64,000 nt of DNA from Gonatopus flavifemur (GCA_018340375.1 JAFFJZ010000016.1:6827372-6891371); one strand, 5' to 3'; numbered from the stretch's first letter, positions 31,585-43,574 are shown. The notes: generated from the letters alone by a model not told the origin. A program made the numbers and translations.

Positions 31585-31659
31585 CTCCAGCCTCAGGGCA
31601 TATCCCGAAGTATTTCTAGGGAGAGATGAAAGTTTCCTAAAGAATTCTACTGGAACAAT

Positions 31660-32948
31660 TTAAATTCTGTCCCCATACTTTAGCCCCCAGAGAGGGAGGC
31701 CGTAGACAAGAATCGAAATGACTAATGCATTGAATAGTTTGAGTTTAGTTTGCCAAACATCAGACTTATTGGGAACCAGAATCAGGAGTACCGCACCCGT
31801 GGCTTGCCTTGCTTTTCTTATAGCATAGTCTACCGCAACTATACTCGAGGTCGAGCTATTGATTACAATCCCCAGATAATCTATTCTACTCACTATATCA
31901 AAAGGTTTTGAGTTGTAAAAGTAAGGCACTCTTCGTGCAGTTCTTATATTGCCAGTTCTGTTGGACGGTATTATTTCAGTTTTTCAGATAAGCTATTTTC
32001 GACACAATACTCGTACAAGATTTCGAGCTCACGCTGGAGAGCAGCCTGAGAGTGTGTAAATATTATGAGGTGGTCAGCGTACAATAATATTGAGATATCT
32101 ACAATATTATTTATGTTAAGGCCTGTGCACCCTTTTCCTCTGAAAAACGTCTCAATATCCGCTCTGAAAAGAGCGAAGAGGAGAGGGCTCAACGACTCAT
32201 CCTGTAGCACACCCTCCGTAACACTAAACTCCTCAAAGCAACTGGCACTTTGTCTAACCTGAGCAGTTGTGTTGTCATAGAGATTTTGTAACACACGAAT
32301 AATTTCGGCGCCGTCTCCAAGGCAGAATGACCTGGTCCATAAATTCCCATGGTTCAGGGAATCAAAAGCTCTCTTGAACTCCACAACTAAGGCAAGGATA
32401 GTTCTATCCTTGTGTCTGGGTTGAATCTGAGTCGTAGTTAGAAGAGTCAATCCATCATCGTAACAGCCTCTCTCACTGCGAAATCCCGCCTGGCATTCCG
32501 GAATTAAATCAGCGCGTTCAACCCAAGAGGTAAGTCTGTCCGGTACAATACAAGTGAAAAGTTTGGTCAACGAACAAATTGAAGCAATGCTGCGATAGTT
32601 TGGTGGGTCTTTTGTGTCACCTCTCTTATGTAGCATTGAGAGCAGAGTTTTCAATCAATTCCGTGGGACACTCTCAGTTCTTGGTATTTCATTGAAAAAC
32701 GCCAGAGGATAGAGCTGCCAATTGATTGGTATCGCTTTGATACACTCATTGGGAATTCCATCAATGCCAGGAGCTTTGGAGTTCTTCAGTTTCCGCAAGT
32801 TAGCCTGCAGCTCGGAGAGGGTTATGTCACGGTCAAGAGTTGGGTGCGTTACGTCTAAGAATTGGGTGTTGATATTCACTTTAGGTGGATGGACACTGAA
32901 AAAAAATTTGGACCAGTTATCGAGGGAGATGTGGGACGGTACGTACAC
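31660..32948 (-). pseudogene. LINE-B reverse transcriptase
   Basis: A pre-RT segment (32948-32655) with LDNWSKFFFSVHPPKVN and KLKNSKAPGIDGIPNECIKA, then the RT core (32654-31971): GDTKDPPNYRSIASIC, CQAGFRSERGCYDDGL, VVEFKRAFDSLNHGNLW with the catalytic Asp of motif A replaced in the VVEFKRAFD box (Glu at the usual Asp), LQDESLSPLLFALF and ISILLYADHLIIFTHSQ, where YADD reads YADH. A downstream connection part (31929-31660) contains VDYAIRKARQATGAVLL. The lost residues and a frame change after 32655 show it is inactive. Confidence 0.85.
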
Positions 32949-33240
32949 CCGTGGTCTGACGCGCCTTACCGCTTTCCTAAACTCTAGAGCGTTACTTGTG
33001 TTGGCTCAATGGTTTTTGAAGACTACCTCGTACAACGTCTTCTTTCCTGTTAAGGTCGATTTATAAATGCGCTTGGAAGGAATAAACTCATAAAGACTGG
33101 ACCTGGGAAGGAGTTGTATTTCCTGCACCTCCTCAAGAAGAATATGTACAGTGACTTTGCATTTAGGGACTCCTCGTCAAACCACAATGCCATTCCTCGC
33201 ATAATAGGAGGATTCTTTATTCTTTTCTCTTTAACAATTC

Positions 33241-33942
33241 CTACCGCATGACATGGTTTAATAATCGAATTGAGAAGGTCAACGGAAATATCTTCAACAT
33301 GTGTCGTTTCAAAATTCGTTTGAATTTTATCTGAGTAATGTAGACATTCAGAGAATAGAATAGAGCGATCAGAAGAACATTTACGAAGAACATATTAAGT
33401 CTTACGTTTTTTAGACCAGTACCGTACACAATTTCATCAGGTAAATCATTATCCGTTGAGATTCTACAATCAAAATCTCCGCCAATCACGAAAGTATCAT
33501 TTGGATACGCTACTGAAAGATCAAGAATGACCGGTTGCATCAAGTCTAGGATATGAAACGATGATAACGTAGGTCTGAGATGGGAAACTCCAAGGACGAC
33601 GTACATATCGTACAGTTTGAGCCTTATGGAAATCCAACAGCAGTTTGTATCAAGGATATAAGGCTCAGGTGTTTTGGTTGAAGTTGATAAGAGCAATCCT
33701 CCACTTGGCCTGCCCAAACTCACTTCTTTCCTAGCGTTAACCCAAGTGGAACGGAATTTCGAAGTGACATTCGAGTTTAAATTCAACGGAGTAGTCTGCC
33801 AGGTCTCAGTGATTCCAATAACGTCTGCCTGAAGTATGTCCGGAACATCATACAGTCTCCCGATCTCGCTGCAGTTCCAGGAGATAATCTTCCCGTTCAT
33901 ATGCGTTGATCCTGTAGTTCGGTAAGTTTTCGTCCAGTTCAT
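33241..33942 (-). pseudogene. LINE-B endonuclease domain
   Basis: Starts near NGKIISWNCSEIGRL (the Asn motif of the EEP fold), followed by DVIGITETWQT (catalytic Glu), VSHLRPTLSS and TFVIGGDFDCRISTDNDL, where the GDFN motif reads GDFD. The last third degenerates (LLIALFYSLNVYITQIK) and the expected SDH motif is not visible in frame. It would nick chromosomal DNA for target-primed reverse transcription. Neighbouring RT follows in another frame. Confidence 0.82.
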
Positions 33943-34008
33943 AGCTCCATCGGGTCTTGTTTGTTGTTCCAGACATCCAGATTCGTTCTGTCGTTTTTTG
34001 AATCTTGT

Positions 34009-34538
34009 CTATTGGCCGTTGCTGGTGATGGTGCCAAGGGGACTTCCGGTCCCTTTGGATTTTTTCCCGATTGATGCTTGAAAAGAGCGTGCCGTACTTG
34101 TTGTTTCGGCTGGAGTCAATGCTCCATTATTGTCATCCCAGAGTCTTGGGATCATCGTTGATAATGACTCTGTTATGACCGACTTCTGCATTGTCTCCCT
34201 TGTTCTCTGCTTCCCAGGCTCAGCATCTAGCCTTGTAAGCAATAAGGCGTCCTTGTTCGGCCAGATCGTTTTCAACAAAAATTTTGGTCCCACGGAGCTT
34301 CTTTCCTTTCTGCCGCATGATTTCCTCCTCAGCTCGCAGTATGGGGAACTCTACCTTGATCCATGTCTGTTTGCCCCTAACTGTGAACGCTTCTCCTGCT
34401 CTCACGTCAGTACCAAACTTTGAGGCCAAAAAATCATTCACATCGTTGCGACAGTTATCTGGATTTACGGTTAGTCCAGTAATATTCGCATCGTATTTTT
34501 TCAGATATCGATCGTGAGTTCCCAGTAATCTGTCTCTT

Positions 34539-34569
<31 letters not shown>

Positions 34570-35348
34570 TAGAGTCCTTTGTTCGTTTTTCTCAGCAGTG
34601 CATTTTCTGTTTCCAGAGCGATCACTCTTTCATTTAGATCGTTCCATGAGTGCCAAATCTCCGCTCTCAGATCCTCTTTGATTTCTTCCTTATCTCTTTC
34701 TCGTTTTTTGTCCATGTCCTCGAGTCTTTCCAAAACTTCGTCTAGTTTGTGTTCCATATTGTTATGTCTCAGTAATGATGGGATTATTGCGGCTTTCTTT
34801 TTTTCATTGAGAGTTGAACTTGAAAACGAAGGAAATTCATCAATACATTTTTCAGCAAAAATCACAGAAGTATCTGTGTCGGATAACGATTCGTTTCGAC
34901 AGTGTTCCCTCTTGATTTGTAAATATTCAGTGATTGTGCAGTCACTGTTCGATCTTTCTCTGTGCCAGGAGCTCGCCTTAGATGTTCTTCCTCGAAATTT
35001 ATCACCTATAATTTTAGAGCCTGCCAAGTCAATCGTGAGCAAAGGAGTGGCTTATTGATCTTTCTTATCACCTGTATGGGTCCGGGGCGTTGACAGCTCA
35101 TCAGAGGCACGTGGCAACCGGTCGTGAGCGCCGCCTCTTTCTCCGCCCGATTTTCGATGGCTACTCAGATGACTAATGGCCGCCCCCTTGCTTTGATCTA
35201 TATCTGGCATCGATAGTTGACCCAGCAGGTGCTGCCCATCCGTGGCAACGAACTGCATAGATACGAGTTCACCGATTACAGAACAATCTAGTAGCTTAAT
35301 AACAGACACGGAACTACAAACACCTTGCCCACTCAAAGGAATTGGCAC
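34009..35348 (-). pseudogene. LINE-B ORF1, broken
   Basis: The N-terminal part starts near 35348 (MPIPLSGQGVCSSV) and meets one in-frame TAA at about 35052; the same frame then continues through KRERDKEEIKEDLRAEIWHS and VIALETENALLRKTNKGL, a likely coiled coil, to 34569. A GA microsatellite (34533-34568) lies in the coding path, after which the frame has shifted and reads AFTVRGKQTWIKVEFPI, EEEIMRQKGKKLRGTKIF and VENDLAEQGRLIAYKAR, a typical LINE ORF1 nucleic-acid-binding part. A second shift near 34220 leads to the C-terminus, ending GTITSNGQ at 34009. ORF1 proteins bind the element RNA. Confidence 0.78.
34533..34568. repeat. CT/GA microsatellite within LINE-B ORF1
   Basis: A run of TCTCTC that in the minus orientation is GAGAGA inside the coding path; its expansion plausibly caused the ORF1 frameshift. 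Confidence 0.9.
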
Positions 35349-35520
35349 AACAAGATCACAAATACACTTTTATGATAACCAACAACACAGCTTCACACTA
35401 TTGGTACTAAACGTCAATTACAAAAATGAAAGCCAAAGATATGCTCGATTTCTCGGCTGTACGTAAGGAAACGCGGCCGTTCAAAACAACGCTACAGTGG
35501 CGCCCCCGGTTCGTTCAAGA

Positions 35521-36613
35521 TTATATTCTGCTTTTATACGCCTTGTGTTTGAAGTTACGGTTTTTCATATTCTTCTACATATAATGTGCTTCATATCACA
35601 GCGGATGACAACTCAGGTACTGAGAAACAAATTCAGTCAGCCTCCACATTGCATGAGAGTGTAAATAATTCTTCACTGAATTCTGATGTACAGTCAGAAG
35701 ATTCTTCTTCGGCGAATGCATCAACTCCTTGCAATTCTGTTGATTGTTCTCCAGTTCCTCTTCCAGTGTATATAAATATATATTCATGTACCACATGGGA
35801 ATTCTGTAGATATTCTGTGAATATTCTGCCAATGTCTTTAAAATATTATGATGAGACAGCTCTCAACATCCCATGAATGCCCATGAATCCACAAGAAGAG
35901 GAGATCCTGAAGAGAGTGGTTGAATACAAATAGTGTAACGGTACGATTGCATATCAATGCATTCGTACGGTCACCACGCTACGCGATAGTCAATTCTGAT
36001 ATATATAATGAATTTCTGAATTGAAATCAGAGTACCGAGAGCGAACGTCGATACAAAAGATTTGTTGATTAAGTCTATGTGGAAAAAATGTCAACGCAAC
36101 GAGCGTGCGAACGACTCATGTAGTCGCACACACACACAAACTGCATGTGTGCTGTATCGATGATACACGCACGGACGCTTGACCGACGAAACTATGGGGA
36201 GGGAACAGAATCGTGTACGAATGCATCACACGGATTTCGAAGTGAAGGAAAGAACGTATCAAAATAATCGTGGACAATACAGGAAAGTTTAAAGAGCCCT
36301 TTACACTATTGAACACTTCCTAATCATAATCCTATATACTACAGGAACATGCGATAAAGTATCGCGATTCGAGATGAAACTTTCGCATTTCACAATCGAT
36401 TATATTGACCGAGGTCGAATCGAACTTGATTTTGATCGTTGGAAGCAATGTGATTCGCATGCGTATGGTATGGTATTGTAGATGAATCGTTGGAATTCAA
36501 TAAAAAAATGAATAAAATATTTCATTCTCACTACGTATTCGAGTCCAGAATTCAGATCTTGGAAGGTTATAAACAACGTAAAATTCTCCGGAACATATCA
36601 CGTGCCGAGCCTG
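35521..36613. other. Unassigned stretch
   Basis: No recognisable gene. It contains a short CA tract near 36127 and a CAT run at its right end that belongs to the LINE fragment at 36614. Confidence 0.5.
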
Positions 36614-37033
36614 ATCGTATCATCATCGTCATCATCATGAAGTAATCAGTCTTATGACTGGTTTGATGAAATCCTCCAACCCTGTCCATTATCCACTGAC
36701 CGCTTAATTTCTGCATATTTACGACAACCCTTATCTTGTATAATTTGCTTCATATAACTTAATCTAGGTCTACCTCTCCGAGTTTTACCATTCATCTTTC
36801 CTTCCAATATTGTTTTCAATAAGCTATCATCCCTTAATGTGTGTCCTATCAGATTACTTCTTATTTTCACGACCTGTCTCAGAAGACTTCTCTTTCCATT
36901 CACCTTCTCAAGTACTTCTTCATTTTTTACTTTCTCTATTCACTTTATTCTAAGCATCCTTCTATAACACCACATTTCAAAAGTTTCGAGTCTTCTTTGG
37001 TCCATTTTTTCGAGTCGCCTTCGATGTTACACA
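36614..37033 (-). mobile_element. LINE 3' fragment, same family as 4999-5635
   Basis: The minus strand reads LIGHTLRDDSLLKTILEGKM, then RRGRPRLSYMKQIIQDKGC and ends VDNGQGWRISSNQS, followed by an ATGATG tail. It is collinear with the fragment in LINE-A at the DNA level (GAAGTAATCAGTCTTATGAC in both). It runs into the 126-bp satellite at about 37033. Confidence 0.85.
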
Positions 37034-37233
37034 TTTTTGATGCTACATAGCGACGATCCTACAGATTATGTCCAGGTGCCTCGATGCTACATAAGTGCGT
37101 TGCTACATAGCTGCGATCCTACATAAGGAGTTTTTCACAAAATGTTCGATCGGCTCGATGCTGCATATGGTGTTCCTTTGTACAGGTGCTTCGATGCTAC
37201 ATATGCTCGATTCTACATATGGTATTTCTTTGT

Positions 37234-38563
37234 GGTGTCGGGACAGGTGATCCGACGACAAAAAATCCGCGACAAAATGTCCGCGACAAAAAGTCTGACG
37301 ACAAAATGTCCGAACGACAAAATGTCCAATGACAAAATGTCCGAACGACAGAACACCCGCCACAACAGCGATCCATGTTCTTGAAGTTTGAATCGTTTAT
37401 AGAAACGAAACGACGATTCAAACTCACAAAATTTGATGAATCATCAGGGTTCATGTTCTGAATTAGCTCTTTGGAATTGGTCACATCGTGGAAAGGATGT
37501 TCCGCAAGATTTTTGGGTTCTATCAGCCGAGTATTTCGTTATTCCATTACCAATTCGTCCCAATAAACGATTCAAACTTCAAAAACATAGCAATCCCCCA
37601 GTCATTGTGACCCAATGTCAACCTCTTAAATGCAATAAAATCCAAAAAACAATATTAATTTTCTTAAACCATCTATTCAATCAATTCTTGATCAATCTTC
37701 TCATACCTCCATGATCACTTACAATTTGGAATTCATTGAAATGAATAGAATCGAATTAAATTCAAATGAATATTTCTTGTGTCTTTGAAATAGTAATGTG
37801 TACTATGAATCGTTCGAAAATCTCCGTGTTTTCAAGTGTACCGTGTGTATTGAGAAATAATGTACATTTGAATGGTTTATATCATCTGTATCATGGTTTA
37901 GTGGTATGTGTGTGCAATGTTTACAACCAGTATATTCCTGTGATTTGTATGAGGTTGTACTATGTGCCGTGTGAGCAGTTCAGTTCATTGATAGGTTCTT
38001 GATAATTCAGTTCATAGATAATTCTTGATTAGTCTAATTAATTCTGGGCGTAATGTAGGTCGAAAAAGTATCGGGATCACGATGCTTGTTTGAAACGAGT
38101 GGTTTCAAACTACGATCCTCAATGTAAATTACAGTATTTGAAGAATGTTGCAATGAATTTAAAATTGTAAATTATCGTGGAAGTGTGAAAGGATTAATTA
38201 GGAAGTAATGGTTTGAGGAAATTTATATTGTTTTTTCTGTTTTTTTGTAAAGTTTGGTTGTATTAGATAATTTGAAGAATGTCGCAATGAATTTGAAATT
38301 GTAAGTGATCATGTGAAGTTTGAGTGTTTTGAATAAATGAGTGATTTAAGGAGGTTGACGTTGTGTTTTAATGATTGTTGATCAATGTGTTTCAATGTGA
38401 TTGGGTGATTGTTTTTGTGGCGGGTATTTTGTCGTTCGGACATTTTGTCGTTCGGACACTTTGTCATTCGGACATTTTGTCGTTCGTACATTTTGTCGTC
38501 GGACTTTTTGTCGCGAACATTTTGTCGCGGATTTTTTGTCGTCGGACCAACTGTTACGGAACC
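37234..38563. mobile_element. DNA transposon with 8-bp duplication and GACAAAATGTCCGAAC subrepeats
   Basis: 1330 bp flanked by the perfect 8-bp duplication TTCTTTGT (37226-37233 and 38564-38571). The inverted ends begin GGTGTCGGGACAGGTGATCC (left) and GGTTCCGTAACAGTTGGTCC (right strand) and share CGACGACAAAAAATCCGCGA, followed inward by tandem 16-18-bp subrepeats GACAAAATGTCCGAAC. The terminal repeats are about 140-160 bp. Of the superfamilies with 8-bp duplications, hAT, P and Zisupton are candidates; the ends alone do not decide. The interior carries one unassigned open frame. Confidence 0.88.
37433..37714 (+). CDS. Open frame inside the 8-bp-duplication element (unrecognised)
   Basis: A 93-codon frame with LALWNWSHRGKDVPQDFWVL and YFVIPLPIRPNKRFKLQKHS, ending LINLLIPP. 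It lies wholly inside the element at 37234-38563. No transposase motif is visible and the start is uncertain. It may be a remnant of the parent element's gene or chance. Confidence 0.25.
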   Translation: MMNHQGSCSELALWNWSHRGKDVPQDFWVLSAEYFVIPLPIRPNKRFKLQKHSNPPVIVTQCQPLKCNKIQKTILIFLNHLFNQFLINLLIPP

Positions 38564-38893
38564 TTCTTTGTACAGATGACTCGATGTTACATATGCTCGA
38601 TCCTACATAAGATATTCTTTTGTACGAATGCCTCGATGCTACATAAGTGCGTTGCTACATAGCTGCGATCCTGCGTAAGGATTTTTTTGACGAACTGTCG
38701 AACGGCTCGATGCTACATAAGCTCAATCCTACATATGATATTCTTTTGTACAAATGCCTCGATGTTACCTTAGTGCGTTGCTACATAGCTGCGATCCTAC
38801 ATAGGGACTTTTTGGACGAACTGTCGAACAACTCGATGCTACATATGCTCGATCCTACATATGATATTCCTTTGTACAAGTGGCTCGCTGCTA

Positions 38894-40175
38894 CACGGAG
38901 AAAAATTTGGGGTAGCAGATACAGCAATTGCGATAAATTTGACAAAATCCACATGTAAATATAGGGATAGCATTTCTGCGGTGGAAATTCTACATCATTT
39001 TTGCTGTAAACTGAAAACATCGCAATTCTACCGCAATCTGATGTAATTTTAACATACGCACTCATAACTATCACATACATCAAATGTAAATTCTATTGTC
39101 GTGATGAATGAAATATAAACAGTATGACAAGCGATATTCACTTCAAACTTATGAAATTTGTACATCAGTCTGATGTAAAATACATGTTAGGATTTTTGAA
39201 TAAAATTTCAATCGCTCATTCATATATTTTATGCATACGCGGGAACTACGATAATAACTACAACAATTCTTGTTAATTTTCCAAAAGCCACAAAGATGGG
39301 GATAAGATTTAAGCGATTAAAATTTTACATTATTTGCGCCGCGTTTTTATGAATTTTCACTGACAATTGAAATAAAAAAAATTGTATCTTCTCAATTAAT
39401 TCTTGCTGTTGTGTTTTTTGTTGAATTTGCAATGAGACAATATATACAAATGCAGTTTTGAGCAGTGAAATGAACTCTAATCACACAGCTTGAATTATCT
39501 TACATCTTACATATGACATATTACAATAAGATACAATACAATGTTATGTCGCCTTATTCTATCATTATCACTAACCGTACGCTATGGGTGGAGATTCAAG
39601 TTTTTAATATATATCAAATGTAGGAACAAACTGATACTCGCGGAAAACTGTTGAAACTGTTTGCGCCATCTTTGTGACGCAATTTTAATCATTTTGAACT
39701 AAAAGGAGTGTTACAAAGCTTCTCAGTAGTATTACCAACACAGGCGAGTAGTTTTTGCAGAAGCAATTGTTGAATACACATCAGATTGCGGTAACTGTAT
39801 ATTTGAGAATGAGAATAAAATTCCTGGGAAATAAATCAGATTATCATTCAAAAAAGCATGAGTAACATTAGCAACTGTACTTGTTGAATGTACATTGGAT
39901 TGCTGTAGAATTGAATCAGTGGAAATGTGGTTGAGCATGCCTCATGGCATCACGTTCGTGAAAAGTAGATTCAGTCGAGTGTAATGGAAAATTTACATTG
40001 TTCGTGGTCAATAATATCATAATGAATATATTTTTGGATTGGCGTAATTTTTACAATCTTCCAAAGCAATGATCATGTACGTATCATGTGAGTTTCATCA
40101 AAATTAATGTAGAGATTACATTTAAAGTTTCATCTATGCACTGATGTCAAATTTACATTATAATTTTTCTCCGTG
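38894..40175. mobile_element. Non-coding element with CACGGAGAAAAATT ends
   Basis: 1282 bp; the ends CACGGAGAAAAATT and AATTTTTCTCCGTG are inverted and lie next to TA (38892-38893 and 40176-40177). Subterminal regions on both sides repeat motifs such as ACATCAGATTGCGGTA and GATGTAAATTTTACA in both orientations. No transposase frame. Superfamily not recognised. Confidence 0.85.
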
Positions 40176-40440
40176 TATACAAGTACGTTGCTACATAGTT
40201 GCGATCCTACATAAGGAGTTTTTTACAAAATGTCGATCGGCTCGATCCTACATATGGGGTTCCTTTGTACAGGTGCTTCGATGCTACATATGCTCGATTC
40301 TACATATGGTATTTCTTCGTACAGATGAGTCGATGCTACATATGCTCGACCTTACATAAGATATTCTTTTGTACAAATGCCTCGATGCTACATAAGTGGG
40401 TTGCTACATAGCTGCGACCCTACGTAAGGAATTTTTTCAT

Positions 40441-41857
40441 GAAATGTTGGTTAGCTCACCCCTATATAAAGCATTCTCTGAAAAATTCTGATCCTCAATG
40501 GGAAAAAATTGGAGAGAATTCAATCAGATCCAATGTGAGAATTTTGGTGTATTCAAGTTGACAAACGGTCTTGGTGAATCGATGGATTGCTATTCCTCTG
40601 AAAAGAATTGTTTTCCTCTGTGACACGTTACGGAATACATTTTTTCATGTGATAATATTGAACTTGTGATATAAAAGGAGGAAAATACTGTGAAGACTTC
40701 ATTGAAATTTCATAACTCATCCGAAGATCAGGGATTTTCATGCATAGAAAATACTTTTTTGGAACCTGGATGGAAGAATACGTTTGCATAGGAAACCGAT
40801 CACTCATAATACAAAAGTGCAATTGCTTGTTTTGATTGTTGTTGAATATGTTCGCAACAACTTTCCCAATGAGAGTTTCTTCAGTATCGCGAATTCTTTA
40901 CTTTTTTCCATCATGAGAGTCCCCAAACGCGATCCACACAAACATGCATATATCTCAGATTACTCTTGGAAACTTTTCTGAATAAATTGGTAATGAATTC
41001 TGGTGAACATCTTATCAAACGCCTATAGAATTCTCAAAGCGTTCTTGACAACCTTGGACAGTTCTGAAAGATATCTTCAATGATTCTCCAAGAACTCCTA
41101 AAGAACTCTTCAAGATATTTTCAAGAAATTTAGAATATTTGTCAAATATATCCTGAAGAATTCTTGGAAGTTTCAAATATTGGTGAACACCCACAGATAC
41201 CTTGCTCTGTCATTGACCAAGGATTTTTGCGACAACTGGAATCGATCTGGGGTTTTCTCAATTACCAGTCACGTGAGTTGCCATGAAGTCATGCATATGT
41301 GGTCATATATGGATGATTCTCACTAGGGATTCAGGTAATATTATGCTTTACAAAGTTCATTAGAAAATCAATATTAAAAGCTTCTCATTATTATCTGTAA
41401 TAACTCTTGTGTAAAATATTTCTTGCTTACATTCAAGTGAGGAAATTGTTCTCCACTTTTTACACAGCACAAACATGTTGCAAATGATTCTCTGTTATGA
41501 CAATTCCGACAGGTATCCATCATGGAGGAATGAAAAAATGAACATATTCGTCACATGATGAATGTTTTCTTGTGAAGTTTATTACCACTTCTTCGAAATA
41601 TCTCATAATCAAAAATTCTAGTGGAACTCATCGGTCTTGAATGAATTCTTGGGAAACATTTAAGGTGGTACATCAATTCTCTTCACCAGAGGATAATTCT
41701 CAAGACCCAGATAGCGTAACAGGACAGGGTTTGTTTACAATGAATGGTTTTTGGGACCATAAGAGTTCATAAAGAGTTCTTCATCACCACATCGAGGGCT
41801 AATGTCCTGTGTAGGGATTGACGGGGTTGAAAAGAAACGAATTGAAATTCCGTGTAA
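40441..41857. other. Unassigned stretch
   Basis: No recognisable gene. At 41020-41180 there are degenerate GAATTCTTGAAGAA-like repeats of no clear period. Confidence 0.5.
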
Positions 41858-41998
41858 CATCCTTCATCTTGTATAATTTGTTTTTTATAACTTGATCTAC
41901 CTTTGCAAGTCTTACCATTCATTGTTCCTTCCAATACGTTTCCAATAAGCTATCATGCTGTAACGTGTGTCGTATTAGATGACTTTTCCTTTTCCCTA
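41858..41998 (-). mobile_element. Small LINE fragment, third copy of the family
   Basis: Plus-strand text TATCTTGTATAATTTG-like to TTACCATTCATTGTTCCTTC matches the fragments at 5105-5240 and 36735-36870. It is too short to show an open frame. Confidence 0.75.
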
Positions 41999-42019
41999 GC
42001 AGCACCAGAATGTTGTATA

Positions 42020-43574
42020 TGGGTCATTCCACATCAAATTTACAACCAAATTTTCGATTGTGCTGAAACTTTTTTTCCTTGTTTTGGACATGGGAAAAGA
42101 AGACACGTATTTTTTCTTTTTGTTATGATATCCATATTTTTCAAGACATCGATTTTTGAATTTTCCAGTTTTAAAAAAACATGTTAGCTTTGGATGCTTC
42201 GCAAATGACTCACTTTTTGAAATAGGGTTCGGCATTTCGGGACACAATGCACATTAGAGTTAACTTTGAAGTGCACGTTTCAACAATACAAAATTATTTT
42301 GTCACGCAATTTTTAAAAACAATTTCCTAAACAATATGGAATGATTCGAAAGAGACATTTTCGATTCGAATGGAACTTTTTGTGATTCCTTATTATAGTA
42401 TGTAGATTATTGTCTCAGAAGTAGATAGCGGACAATCCATAACTTTTTTGAATATGATTGATTATATGTACCAGTGCGCGCGACTCACGCGCTGGCAAGC
42501 CGAGTCTCGTGGGCAGAGCAAGGGTTCAAGCGCATTTCGTTCGTTTGTGATCTTCATTTAAGTATCGTTTCTCTCCGTGACAGTGTCTGTTGAATGTATG
42601 AGAAAATATGAGTTGGAATTGAAGGAAAAATTATCTGCATTAATTTGAAAATATGGGTAGAAAAAGTTGGTAACTTTATTTAATTTTTTTGCCAAATTAA
42701 GTTCTCAGAAGAAGTAAAAAACGGTTGTATCAATAATTTGAGTGGAAAAGCAGAATATTCAAAGTTACTCACGTAGGTCACTAACATCCGCATTATTCAA
42801 TTTTTTTCTGCATGGAAAACAGATAATATCTTCCACCTCGAGAGATTCAAACTTTTCAATGAGTAACTTAGATACAGGGCGAAGATTTGTGATATTGGCT
42901 TTTTTACAGTTTGAATTCCCACGAAACGGATTCGAACAGCGACAGCAGAACTTTTTCCCCGACATTTGATACCATTAACGTTGAATAGCAGACAGAGAAG
43001 AGTGCATCAATTATTGCGCGAAATTGTATTCCATAACAATGTGACAAATCACTAATGACAGGCTCTGACAAGTATAAAACAAAACAGGCTCAGGTTCATG
43101 GTCCGCCAGCGCCGCCCGGCTCGCAAGTCACGCGCACTGGTACATATAATCAATCATATTCAAAAAAGTTATGGATTGTCCACTTTATACTCTTGAGACA
43201 ATAATCTACATACCATGATAACAAATCACACAAAGGTTCATTCCAATCGAAAATGTCCCTTTTGAATTATTCCATATTGTTTAAAAAATTGTTTTTGAAA
43301 ATTGCGTAACAAAAAAATTTTGTATGGTTGGAACGTACACTCCAAAGTGAACTGTAATGTGCATTGTGCCCCGAAATGCCAAACCCCATTTCAAGAGGTA
43401 AACGATTTGTGGAGCAGTTGAAGCTAACATGTTTTTTTTGTAACCGAAAAATTGAAGAATCGATATCATAATAGAAAGAAAAAATACGTGTCTTCTTTTT
43501 CCATGTCCAAAACAAGGAAAAAAAGTTTCAGCACAATCGAAAATTTGGTTGTGAATTTGACGTGGAATGACCCA
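42020..43574. mobile_element. Foldback element with GGGTCATTCCAC ends and a gene-like loop
   Basis: 1555 bp. Arms of roughly 450-490 bp: 42020 to about 42510 pairs with about 43110 to 43574, e.g. TTTTCGATTGTGCTGAAACT with its reverse complement. The tips TGGGTCATTCC are flanked by TA. The loop (42510-43110) has a minus-strand exon-like frame (42782-42965). The arms differ at several percent of positions and by small gaps, so it is not very recent. Confidence 0.88.
42782..42965 (-). CDS. Putative first exon of a zinc-binding protein
   Basis: MSGKKFCCRCSNPFRGNSNC starts at 42965 with Cys-x2-Cys; it continues to NLRPVSKLLIEKFESLEVED and IICFPCRKKLNNADVSDL, with a second Cys-x2-Cys. Four well-placed cysteines 40-50 residues apart suggest a treble-clef-like or ZAD-like zinc module, as found at the N-terminus of many arthropod DNA-binding and transposon proteins. 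The frame is followed at 42781 by CTAC-GTGAGTAA, a textbook 5' splice donor; without splicing it stops within two codons. No later exon is found in the element. Family not identified. Confidence 0.5.

Larger units (their letters stand above)
30960..35520 (-). mobile_element. LINE-B, near full-length but mutated non-LTR retrotransposon
   Basis: On the minus strand: a 5' leader from about 35520, ORF1 (35348-34009), endonuclease (33942-33241), RT (32948-31660) and a C-terminal segment (to 30991). The order and protein content match LINE-A on the other strand. Frameshifts and stops occur in both ORFs, so it is inactive. No target duplication was identified; both end coordinates are estimates. Confidence 0.85.
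37034..40440. repeat. 126-bp satellite array with two insertions
   Basis: Units of about 126 bp, made of CTCGATGCTACATAAGTGCG, TTGCTACATAGCTGCGATCC, TACATAAGGACTTTTT and TGTACAAATGC. Copies lie at 37034-37233, 38564-38893 and 40176-40440. Two transposable elements split the array (37234-38563 and 38894-40175). Open frames through the units are repeat artefacts. Confidence 0.9.

Noticed and set aside
37433..37714. Frame in the 8-bp-duplication element considered as its transposase
   Set aside because: Too short and without catalytic motifs; kept only as an unrecognised open frame.
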